Assembly: GCA_934645125.1 (NCBI GenBank)
Contig: CAKUDT010000066.1
Coordinates: 1-7,273 of the forward strand
DNA: 7,273 nucleotides
Direction: 5' to 3'
Source of the DNA: an uncultured Eggerthellaceae bacterium
GTDB taxonomy: Bacteria > Actinomycetota > Coriobacteriia > Coriobacteriales > Eggerthellaceae
Position numbers and translations under genes: made by a program. The notes under the pieces were generated by a model. The model worked only from the letters and a program-made list of their open reading frames with translations, did not search any database and was not told the DNA's origin. Position 1 is the first letter of the stretch. Each line of letters starts with the position of its first letter. Shown in pieces: positions 1 through 5,151 of the stretch.

Positions 1-465
1 TGCGAAGTTGATAACGGAGCCCTGCGATTCCTTCAAATAGGGATAGCATGCCTTCATGTAGTAGAACGCGGCGTACAATCCGGAGTATAGGGCCAGGTCA
101 AACTGCTCGGTGGTATGGTCGGAAAGCGTCACGCCGGAAGCGGATGCCTGTGCGTTATTGATAAGCACCTGGATGCCGCCGAAGCGTTCAACGGCTTGGC
201 GCACAACCTCTTTTGTGATGGCCTCATTATCGGCACCAGCATTCACATCGGCGGCAACGCACAGCACCTCAATGCCGTACAAGCGCTCCAGCTCTTCTTT
301 GGCGGCCTCGAGTTTTGCTACATTGCGGCCGGTGATGACCAGGTTCGCGCCCTCTTTGGCATATGCGGTGGCAATGCCGTAGCCAATGGATCCGCAGCTT
401 CCGTCTTGCAGCGTGGCGCGGCCGGCGCCCGTGATAATGACGGTTTTACCAGTGAAAAATCCCAT
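1..465 (-). CDS. Short-chain dehydrogenase/reductase (SDR), N-terminal 155 residues, cut by window edge
   Basis: Reading the minus strand from ATG at 465 gives an open frame of 155 codons to position 1 without a stop, so the C-terminal part lies outside the window. AGGAGG (475-480) lies 9 nt upstream and fixes the start. The protein begins MGFFTGKTVIITGAG, a Rossmann beta-strand plus glycine-rich loop, so it should be an NAD(P)-dependent oxidoreductase. The loop is unusual: about nine extra residues separate TGAG (12-15) from GSIGYGIA (25-32), whereas classical SDRs have compact TGxxxGxG. The second beta-strand ends in TGRN (45-48); a basic residue there often goes with NADP(H) use. AADV (71-74) and INNAQ (102-106, in place of NNAG) are further SDR landmarks. 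The catalytic Ser and YxxxK would fall beyond the edge. Substrate cannot be assigned. It is transcribed away from the ribosomal genes and looks functionally unrelated to them. Confidence 0.85.
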   Translation of the reverse strand, partial: MGFFTGKTVIITGAGRATLQDGSCGSIGYGIATAYAKEGANLVITGRNVAKLEAAKEELERLYGIEVLCVAADVNAGADNEAITKEVVRQAVERFGGIQVLINNAQASASGVTLSDHTTEQFDLALYSGLYAAFYYMKACYPYLKESQGSVINFA

Positions 466-551
466 GAGTTCAAGCCTCCTTGTATTCGACTGCAGGCCAG
501 CGCGGGGTAGCAACAATAGCCGAGTTGCAATCCCCAGCACTTACCTGCGTT

Positions 552-560
552 ATTGTAACA
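552..560 (-). promoter_or_regulatory. Possible extended -10 promoter for the SDR gene
   Basis: On the minus strand the sequence TGTTACAAT reads as an extended -10 element (TGn plus TACAAT, 5 of 6 matches to TATAAT). It lies about 90 nt upstream of the SDR start codon. No convincing -35 hexamer sits 16-18 nt further upstream. It is the best promoter-like site I see in this intergenic stretch for the leftward gene, but it rests on a short match. Confidence 0.3.
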
Positions 561-603
561 AAATGCGGAAGCGTTCGTTGCTGGGATGTATGGATGGCGA
601 TTC

Positions 604-744
604 GCGTGCGGGTGGCGGCGGGGCGACTACTGTTCTGGCGGCTTGGTAGCATCTATTAGCCTGTGCCTGGGTAGCAGCCGTTGCAGCTGTGACGCGGGTC
701 GGGTCGCGCGGGTGGCGGCGTAGGTTGGACCACGCGGGTGGCGG
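604..744 (+). repeat. Dispersed G-rich repeat, core GCGGGTGGCGG, three copies
   Basis: The 11-mer GCGGGTGGCGG occurs exactly at 608-618, 708-718 and 734-744. Looser variants lie nearby, for example around 650 and 752. The 12-mer GCGTGCGGGTGG at 604-615 occurs again at 1401-1412, on the far side of rpmE. Copies are unevenly spaced (100 and 26 nt), so this is neither a simple tandem array nor a CRISPR. The G-runs could form a two-tier G-quadruplex near 610-623. Function is unknown. Confidence 0.55.
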
Positions 745-788
745 TTGCGCGCGTGGCAGCTCTTTTCCCTTCCCGTAAAACAAAACGC

Positions 789-816
789 TTGCTATTCGAG
801 AAAAATGTGATAAAGT
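789..816 (+). promoter_or_regulatory. Promoter of rpmE
   Basis: A -35-like TTGCTA (789-794) and a -10 TAAAGT (811-816) are separated by 16 nt. The -10 is preceded by TG plus one base (808-810), making an extended -10. It sits in an AT-rich patch within GC-rich surroundings. It would start RNA near 823, giving a leader of about 50 nt before the rpmE ATG. Confidence 0.6.
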
Positions 817-833
817 ATCAAGGCTTATGTCTA

Positions 834-854
834 GCTTTGGTCGGAAACCAAGGC
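834..854 (+). promoter_or_regulatory. rpmE leader hairpin, candidate L31 autoregulatory element
   Basis: GCTTTGGT (834-841) pairs with ACCAAGGC (847-854) over 8 bp, with one G-U pair, around the loop CGGAA. The stem ends three bases before the AAGGAG ribosome binding site (858-863), so a protein holding it could block ribosome entry. From memory, comparative RNA work has described L31 ribosomal-protein leader motifs, including one for Coriobacteria; I could not check that this hairpin matches that model. The hairpin is seen directly; regulation by L31 is inference. Confidence 0.5.
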
Positions 855-871
855 ATTAAGGAGAACCAAAA

Positions 872-1288
872 ATGAAGCAAGGAATTCATCCGGATTACGT
901 GGAGTGCACCGTTCGCTGCACCTGCGGAAACACGTTCGTCACCCGTTCCACCAAGCCTGAACTCAGGGTTGATATCTGCAGCGCCTGCCATCCGTTCTTC
1001 ACGGGTACGCAGAAGCTGATCGACACTGGTGGACGCGTCCAGCGCTTTGCCGACAAGTTCGGTTCTGCAAAGGATATGGTTGCTCAGCGTGAGGCCGCGA
1101 AGAAGGCAGAGAAGGCTGCAAAGGCTGCTGAACTTGAGGCCGCCAAGAAGGCCGAGCGCGAGGCTAAGGCTGCTGCTAAGGCAGAGCGTGCTGCTGCTTA
1201 CGCTGCTAAGGCTGCCGAGCAGGCTGTTGCTGAAGAAGCTGCTCCTGCTGAAGAAGCTGCACCGGCAGAGGAAGTTGCTGCCGAGTAA
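872..1288 (+). CDS. rpmE: 50S ribosomal protein L31 (bL31) with long Ala/Lys/Glu C-terminal extension
   Basis: L31 binds the 50S central protuberance and forms an intersubunit bridge to the 30S head. The start ATG has AAGGAG (858-863) 8 nt upstream. Residues 1-64 are the whole L31 domain, with KQGIHPDY at the N-terminus, HPFFTG at 40-45 and GGRVQRF at 53-59. Cysteines 16, 18, 36 and 39 are the zinc-binding set, so this is the zinc-containing form. The usual family length is about 70 residues; this protein has 138. Residues from about 70 to 119 are Ala/Lys/Glu-rich and likely one long helix. Residues 120-138 are an acidic AEEAAP-type repeat tail. The tail is in frame with the same codon style as the core, so it is a real extension, not a frameshift. 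The gene is monocistronic as far as can be seen, with its own promoter and leader hairpin. Confidence 0.95.
   Translation: MKQGIHPDYVECTVRCTCGNTFVTRSTKPELRVDICSACHPFFTGTQKLIDTGGRVQRFADKFGSAKDMVAQREAAKKAEKAAKAAELEAAKKAEREAKAAAKAERAAAYAAKAAEQAVAEEAAPAEEAAPAEEVAAE
1229..1282 (+). repeat. 18-bp in-frame repeat encoding AEEAAP in the L31 tail
   Basis: Units start at 1229 and 1247; the two match at 16 of 18 bases and each encodes AEEAAP. A more diverged third unit (AEEVAA) starts at 1265. The period is a multiple of three, so copy-number change would alter only the length of the acidic tail. Confidence 0.75.
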
Positions 1289-1402
1289 ATCTCGACAGAC
1301 AATCTTGCATCTGGAATCGTCCGTGGGTTTGCGCCCGAGGGCGAGTTGCGGTCTAGGGGGTGGTGCGCGGTGGCGTCTGTGGGTTGAGGCGGCTGCGTCT
1401 GC

Positions 1403-1425
1403 GTGCGGGTGGGGCCCGTCCGCAC
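1403..1425 (+). other. GC-rich hairpin downstream of rpmE, possible U-less terminator
   Basis: GTGCGGGTGG (1403-1412) pairs with CCCGTCCGCAC-type sequence ending at 1425: ten pairs including two G-U, around a 3-nt loop. It lies about 115 nt after the rpmE stop and has no T-run. It could end or pause rpmE transcription, but base composition alone makes such hairpins likely here. Confidence 0.3.
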
Positions 1426-1436
1426 CAGTGCATCCG

Positions 1437-1498
1437 GGATCGAAGCGGCTGCGGGCAGGTGCGCCCTGTGGATCGGAGCGGCTGCGGGCAGGTGCGCG
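1437..1498 (+). repeat. Two-copy tandem repeat, 33-bp period
   Basis: The block from 1437 (GGATCGAAGCGGCTGCGGGC onward) recurs from 1470 with one mismatch in the first 28 bases. The 5-nt remainder of each period differs. A shorter relative, GAGGCGGCTGCG, lies at 1386-1397. No reading frame through it looks coding. Confidence 0.75.
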
Positions 1499-1553
1499 CG
1501 TGGGCGGTTGTTTCCGCGTCCATTCGCCTTGCTCGTTGTGCTTCCGTGATCGC

Positions 1554-1725
1554 GCTTGCCGCCTTCGCCTGAATTCCTTTCGTCGCGCGTGTGGTCCGCT
1601 GCCTTCGCGTGCGCAGGCCGCTTTCGGTGCGTCAGGAGTGCTCGCAGCCCGTCTTCCGTCTGCGCCCCTCCTTTTCGCGGGTCCCGTGCTTGCCGCGTCG
1701 CCTGAAGCTCGCAGCCCGTCTTCCG
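1554..1725 (+). repeat. Interspersed direct repeats in the C/T-rich spacer
   Basis: GCTCGCAGCCCGTCTTCCG is found exactly at 1640-1658 and 1707-1725 (19 nt, 67 nt apart). A second family, GCTTGCCGCCTTCGCCTGAA (1554-1573), returns as a one-base-shorter variant at 1688-1706, directly abutting the second copy of the first repeat. This mosaic suggests repeated local duplication and rearrangement. Confidence 0.65.
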
Positions 1726-1783
1726 CCTTCTCCTTCCAAATGTGCAGAAAATGGGGATATAGACACGCCCGGGCACGTGGCGT

Positions 1784-1812
1784 TTGACAAGCTGCATTTT
1801 ATCCTTTAAATT
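1784..1812 (+). promoter_or_regulatory. Promoter of the rpsL-rplW transcription unit
   Basis: A perfect TTGACA (1784-1789) is followed after 17 nt by TAAATT (1807-1812), an acceptable -10. It is the only consensus -35/-10 pair I found upstream of rpsL, and the surroundings switch from GC-rich to AT-rich here. RNA would start near 1819, giving an unusually long leader of about 235 nt. It probably drives all genes to rplW, since no other convincing promoter follows. Confidence 0.65.
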
Positions 1813-1818
1813 GCATCC

Positions 1819-2054
1819 TCGCGTCTTTATGAGAAGACGTTGCTTCGCGTGCGCAACAGCTGAGCGCACCCGAAAAAATGCCCTGGCGCGAAAATCTCAC
1901 GAAGCGCAAAAGGGCAGGTAGGGAGCTCGTTTTCGCCTAACTCACGAGGGCGAAAAGACACAGCTCGAAATTATTGGCAGGGCTTCAGGATGAAGTCCCT
2001 AAAGGTTGAGCGGCTTGAAATCAAGCTGCTGGGTGAAAAAGAAGGAGAATCGCT
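1819..2054 (+). promoter_or_regulatory. Structured rpsL leader with a run of hairpins
   Basis: Perfect or near-perfect inverted repeats fill this non-coding leader. In order: CGTCTT/AAGACG (1822-1839); GTGCGC/GCGCAC (1849-1869), which competes with GTTGC/GCAAC (1839-1857); a two-part stem at 1879-1916; a two-part stem at 1923-1966; a 9-bp stem with one bulged T at 1979-2000, loop GGA; and a 9-bp stem at 2009-2030, loop AAAT. The last ends 11 nt before AAGGAG (2042-2047). No T-run follows any stem, so control at translation or by protein binding fits better than intrinsic attenuation. Str operons are known to be autoregulated by S7 in E. coli, but there the target lies between rpsL and rpsG. 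I cannot match this leader to a known family. Confidence 0.55.
1879..1966 (+). repeat. Twin leader hairpins sharing the loop CUCACGA
   Basis: Hairpin A: TGCCCT (1879-1884) pairs with AGGGCA (1911-1916), and inside it GCGC (1886-1889) pairs with GCGC (1904-1907). Hairpin B: GAGCT (1923-1927) pairs with AGCTC (1962-1966), and inside it TTTTCGCC (1930-1937) pairs with GGCGAAAA (1949-1956). Both are lower stem, internal loop, upper stem, apical loop. Both apical loops contain CTCACGA (1896-1902 and 1941-1947). The stems differ in sequence while the loop is the same, which looks like two binding sites for one ligand. Confidence 0.5.
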
Positions 2055-2426
2055 TTGCCTACTATCAACCAACTGGTCCGTAAAGGACGCCAGAAGACGG
2101 TCGACAAGAAGAAGACCCCGGCACTGAAGGGTAACCCGCAGAAGCGTGGCGTGTGCACTCGTGTTTACACCACCACCCCTAAGAAGCCGAACTCCGCTCT
2201 TCGTAAGGTTTGCCGTGTACGTCTGGTAAACGGAATGGAAGTAACGGCCTATATCCCCGGTATTGGCCACAACCTGCAGGAGCACAGCATGGTGCTTATC
2301 CGCGGCGGTCGTGTAAAGGACCTTCCTGGTGTTCGTTACAAGGTCATCCGCGCAGCTTTGGACTGCAACGCAGTTGATAAGCGTCGTCAGGCTCGCAGCC
2401 GCTATGGAGCTAAGCGCCCCAAATAA
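2055..2426 (+). CDS. rpsL: 30S ribosomal protein S12 (uS12), TTG start
   Basis: S12 lines the 30S decoding centre and helps monitor codon-anticodon pairing. The 123-residue product matches the family along its whole length: PTINQLVRKGR at the N-terminus, TTTPKKPNSALRKVCRVRL around 39-57 and GGRVKDLPGVRY at 84-95. Translation must begin at TTG (2055), because the conserved N-terminus starts right after it, an in-frame TGA lies upstream (2034-2036), and AAGGAG (2042-2047) is 7 nt away. TTG may keep initiation modest and make it sensitive to the structured leader. Lys43, Lys88 and Pro91, where streptomycin-resistance changes occur, are all the wild-type residues. Asp89, the usual methylthiolation site, is present. 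It is the first gene of the unit, followed by rpsG after 105 nt. Confidence 0.97.
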   Translation: MPTINQLVRKGRQKTVDKKKTPALKGNPQKRGVCTRVYTTTPKKPNSALRKVCRVRLVNGMEVTAYIPGIGHNLQEHSMVLIRGGRVKDLPGVRYKVIRAALDCNAVDKRRQARSRYGAKRPK

Positions 2427-2531
2427 TGAAGTAAGTCGCGCGGGTCGCATTACAACAGGGAGTCAAATGATTCCAGCGGCCTAATGGATGCGAAAAACAT
2501 CCCGAAGCGCGCATGAGAGAAAGGTATTACT
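2427..2531 (+). promoter_or_regulatory. rpsL-rpsG intercistronic region with two hairpins and minicistrons
   Basis: This 105-nt gap is several times longer than the other gaps in the unit. GGAGTC (2459-2464) pairs with GATTCC (2469-2474) around AAAT, and GGATG (2486-2490) pairs with CATCC (2498-2502) around a 7-nt loop. In E. coli the equivalent interval is where S7 binds its own mRNA, so a similar role is plausible here by position only. Tiny reading frames at 2426-2434, 2467-2484 and 2484-2516 also span it; the second follows GGGAG. Confidence 0.4.
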
Positions 2532-3002
2532 ATGCCGCGTCGTGCAGCAGCTGTCCGTCGTGAAACCACGCCGGACGCAAAGTACAACAACCGTCTTGTT
2601 TCCCAGCTGATCAACAAGGTTATGCTTGATGGCAAGAAGTCCCTTGCCGAGCGCATTGTGTATGGCGCTTTTGATCGTGTTGAGGAAAAGACTGGCGAAG
2701 ATGTCCTGACCGTGTTCAAGAAGGCCATGGACAACATTCGCCCCACCTTGGAAGTAAAGCCGAAGCGTGTTGGTGGCGCTACTTACCAGGTGCCTATGGA
2801 GGTCAACTCCCGTCGTTCTACTCAGCTGGCTATCCGCTGGTTGGTGGACTACTCCCGCAAGCGTAAAGAGCACACCATGATCGAGCGCCTGGCCGCAGAA
2901 ATCATGGATGCAGCCAACAACACCGGTGCCGCCGTGAAGAAGCGCGAAGACACCTACAAGATGGCTGAATCCAACCGTGCATTCTCCCACTATCGTTTCT
3001 AA
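2532..3002 (+). CDS. rpsG: 30S ribosomal protein S7 (uS7)
   Basis: S7 is a primary 16S rRNA binder that nucleates the 30S head and contacts E-site tRNA. The 156 residues are the standard family length. The N-terminus MPRRAAAVRR is typical, KPKRVGGATYQVP (76-88) is the conserved signature, and the C-terminus ends AFSHYRF. AAAGG ending at 2524 lies 7 nt before the ATG, which supports this start. The stop is only 15 nt before fusA, so the two are likely translationally linked. In E. coli S7 is the str operon repressor; here the preceding long gap would be the place to look for its target. Confidence 0.97.
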   Translation: MPRRAAAVRRETTPDAKYNNRLVSQLINKVMLDGKKSLAERIVYGAFDRVEEKTGEDVLTVFKKAMDNIRPTLEVKPKRVGGATYQVPMEVNSRRSTQLAIRWLVDYSRKRKEHTMIERLAAEIMDAANNTGAAVKKREDTYKMAESNRAFSHYRF

Positions 3003-3017
3003 GGCGAGTGACTTAAC

Positions 3018-5138
3018 ATGGCAAAGACTACGCTTGAAGATACTCGTAATATTGGCATCATGGCCCACATCGATGCCGGCAAGACCACTACGACTGAACG
3101 CATCCTGTACTACACAGGCAAGACCCACAAGGTCGGCGAAGTCCATGATGGCGCTGCTACCATGGACTGGATGGTTCAGGAGCAGGAGCGCGGCGTAACC
3201 ATTACTTCCGCTGCTACCACCTGCTTTTGGAAGTACCCGGGTGGTGCCGCAGACGGTAAGACCTACCGCTTCCAGATCATCGACACCCCGGGCCACGTTG
3301 ACTTCACCGCTGAAGTAGAGCGCTCGCTGCGCGTTCTTGACGGTGCTGTTGCCGTGTTCGACGCTGTTGCTGGCGTTCAGCCTCAGTCTGAGACCGTTTG
3401 GCGTCAGGCCGAGCGCTATGGCGTTCCTCGCATCGCCTTCATCAACAAGTACGACCGCGTGGGCGCTGACTACTTCCACGCGATTCAGACCATGAAGGAT
3501 CGCTTGGGCGCTAACGCTGTTGCAGCTCAGATCCCCATGGGCGCCGAGGACAACTTTTGGGGCGTTATCGACCTGGTTACCAAGACTGCTTGGGACTTCA
3601 AAGCCGACGACAAGGGCATGACCTACCCCGAGCCTATGGACGAGATTCCCGCTGAGTTCGTTGACTTGGTTGACGAGAAGTACCAGGAACTCCTGGATGC
3701 TGCCGCCGACTGCGACGACGACTTGATGGAGAAAGTCCTGATGGAAGAAGACGTTACCGTCGAGGAAATCAAGGCTGCTATCCGCAAGGGCGTTATTGCA
3801 TGCAAGCTCAACCCTGTTTTCGTGGGCTCCGCTTACAAGAACAAGGGCGTTCAGGAAATGCTCGACGCTGTTGTTGATTACATGCCTTCTCCGGTTGACG
3901 TTCCCCCCATCAAGGGCACGAACCCCGAGACGGGCGAAGAGGACGAGCGTCCTTCCGACCCCAAGGCTCCGTTTGCTGCTTTGGCATTCAAGATCATGAC
4001 CGACCCGTATGTGGGCAAGCTGACCTACCTGCGTGTGTACTCTGGCTCGCTGGATTCCGGCAGCTACGTGATCAACGCCACCAAGGGCGGCAAGAAAGAG
4101 CGCATCGGCCGTCTGCTGCAGATGCACTCCAACCAGCGTATCGACATCGACCACTGCTCTGCGGGCGACATCGTTGCTGTTGTTGGCTTGAAGGACACCG
4201 GTACGGGCGACACGCTGTGCGACGAGAATGCTCCTATCATTCTTGAGTCCATGCAGTTCGCCGACCCGGTTATCGACATTGCCGTTGAGCCCAAGACCAA
4301 GGCTGAGCAGGCGAAGATGGACATCGCTCTGCAGAAGCTCGCTGAAGAAGACCCGACGTTCCGCGTGACCACCAACCATGAGACCGGCCAGACCATCATC
4401 GCTGGCATGGGCGAGTTGCACTTGGAAATCATCGTTGACCGTCTGCTGCGCGAGTTCAAGGTTGAGGCTAACGTTGGTAAACCCCAGGTTGCTTACCGCG
4501 AATCCGCCACGAAGCCTGTTATGGGTGCCGAGGGCAAGTTCGTTCGTCAGTCTGGTGGTCGTGGTCAGTACGGTCATGCTGTTATCAACATGTACCCGAC
4601 CGAGCCGGGCGAGGGCTACTCCTTCGAGAACAAGATCGTTGGCGGCGTGGTTCCCAAGGAATACATTCCTTCCATCGACAAGGGTATCCAGGAGGCTTTG
4701 AACTCCGGCGTTTTGGCTGGTTACCCGGTTGAAGATGTTCGCGTTGAGCTGATCGACGGTTCTTACCACGAAGTTGACTCTTCTGAAGCAGCGTTCAAGA
4801 TCGCTGGTTCCATGGCTATCAAGGATGCTTTGAAGAAGGGCGCTCCCGTGATCTTGGAGCCGATGATGGCGGTTGAAGTTGAGACTCCTGAAGAGTACAT
4901 CGGCTTCGTTATGGGCGACATCCCCTCGCGTCGTGGCCTGATTCAGGGTCAGGACAAGCGTGGCAACGCCGCTATTGTTTCCGCGAAGGTTCCGCTGAGC
5001 AACATGTTCGGTTACGCAACTGATCTTCGTTCTGGTACGCAGGGTCGTGCTTCCTACACCATGCAGTTCGACTCTTACGAGGCCGTTCCGAAGAACATTC
5101 AGGAAGAAATCATCAGCAAGGCTGGTGCGAACGCGTAA
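3018..5138 (+). CDS. fusA: Translation elongation factor G (EF-G)
   Basis: EF-G is the GTPase that drives tRNA-mRNA translocation and, with RRF, ribosome recycling. The 706-residue length is normal. The G domain shows the P-loop AHIDAGKTT (16-24), switch I with RGVTI (58-62), DTPGHVD (89-95), the NKxD element as NKYD (143-146) and SAYKNKGVQ (271-279). Domain II follows from about 300, and domain III from about 413 with AGMGELHLE (462-470). Domain IV includes GGRGQYGHAV (513-522) and the tip loop with His584. Domain V includes EPMMAVEV (614-621) and DIPSRRG (634-640). NKYD is unusual only at the x position, where Met or Leu is common. The ribosome binding site (GGCGAG, 3003-3008) is weak and touches the rpsG stop, suggesting coupled translation. 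The tuf gene usual after fusA is missing; rpsJ follows after 33 nt. Confidence 0.98.
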   Translation: MAKTTLEDTRNIGIMAHIDAGKTTTTERILYYTGKTHKVGEVHDGAATMDWMVQEQERGVTITSAATTCFWKYPGGAADGKTYRFQIIDTPGHVDFTAEVERSLRVLDGAVAVFDAVAGVQPQSETVWRQAERYGVPRIAFINKYDRVGADYFHAIQTMKDRLGANAVAAQIPMGAEDNFWGVIDLVTKTAWDFKADDKGMTYPEPMDEIPAEFVDLVDEKYQELLDAAADCDDDLMEKVLMEEDVTVEEIKAAIRKGVIACKLNPVFVGSAYKNKGVQEMLDAVVDYMPSPVDVPPIKGTNPETGEEDERPSDPKAPFAALAFKIMTDPYVGKLTYLRVYSGSLDSGSYVINATKGGKKERIGRLLQMHSNQRIDIDHCSAGDIVAVVGLKDTGTGDTLCDENAPIILESMQFADPVIDIAVEPKTKAEQAKMDIALQKLAEEDPTFRVTTNHETGQTIIAGMGELHLEIIVDRLLREFKVEANVGKPQVAYRESATKPVMGAEGKFVRQSGGRGQYGHAVINMYPTEPGEGYSFENKIVGGVVPKEYIPSIDKGIQEALNSGVLAGYPVEDVRVELIDGSYHEVDSSEAAFKIAGSMAIKDALKKGAPVILEPMMAVEVETPEEYIGFVMGDIPSRRGLIQGQDKRGNAAIVSAKVPLSNMFGYATDLRSGTQGRASYTMQFDSYEAVPKNIQEEIISKAGANA

Positions 5139-5151
5139 GGCGTTTGCCCAC

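Larger units (their letters stand above)
466..788. other. Divergent intergenic region between the SDR gene and rpmE
   Basis: No convincing gene is present. Open frames here are Arg/Pro/Ala-rich, lack ribosome binding sites and look like by-products of GC-rich sequence. The left end holds the SDR ribosome binding site and a possible leftward promoter. The middle (604-744) carries G-rich repeated motifs on the plus strand. The right end turns AT-rich just before the rpmE promoter. I see no terminator, tRNA or mobile element. Confidence 0.6.
1289..1783. other. Gene-free low-complexity spacer between rpmE and the rpsL promoter
   Basis: About 495 nt without a supportable gene. The first part (to about 1500) is G-rich on the plus strand; the second (about 1510-1740) is C/T-rich. 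Long open frames cross it on both strands, but they are Arg/Leu/Ala-rich, lack ribosome binding sites and some start inside rpmE. Several imperfect direct repeats (listed separately) suggest it grew by local duplication. I find no U-tailed terminator for rpmE. The only strong structure is the GC hairpin at 1403-1425. Confidence 0.6.

Noticed and set aside
115..510. 131-residue plus-strand frame opposite the SDR gene
   Set aside because: Antisense to a frame with a clear Rossmann motif and ribosome binding site; no family signal.
604..744. G-rich repeats as a CRISPR array
   Set aside because: Copies are 11-12 nt, unevenly spaced, with no spacer-repeat periodicity and no cas genes nearby.
1029..1787. 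252-residue plus-strand frame starting inside rpmE
   Set aside because: Out of frame with rpmE, Leu/Arg-rich low-complexity product, no ribosome binding site; it exists because the spacer is GC-rich and short of stop codons.
1198..1869. 223-residue minus-strand frame across the spacer
   Set aside because: Overlaps the rpmE 3' end, the rpsL promoter and the leader; composition is Arg/Ala/Thr/Pro-rich without any domain.
1990..2121. Small frame from ATG 1990 running into rpsL
   Set aside because: Its first codons lie inside a strong hairpin, and it then overlaps rpsL out of frame; the ribosome binding site at 2042 clearly serves rpsL.
2481..4769. 762-residue open frame on the minus strand opposite rpsG and fusA
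   Set aside because: It lies wholly antisense to two clear essential genes, its sequence is Val/Leu/His/Asn-rich as expected from reading their codons backwards, and it has no recognisable domain.
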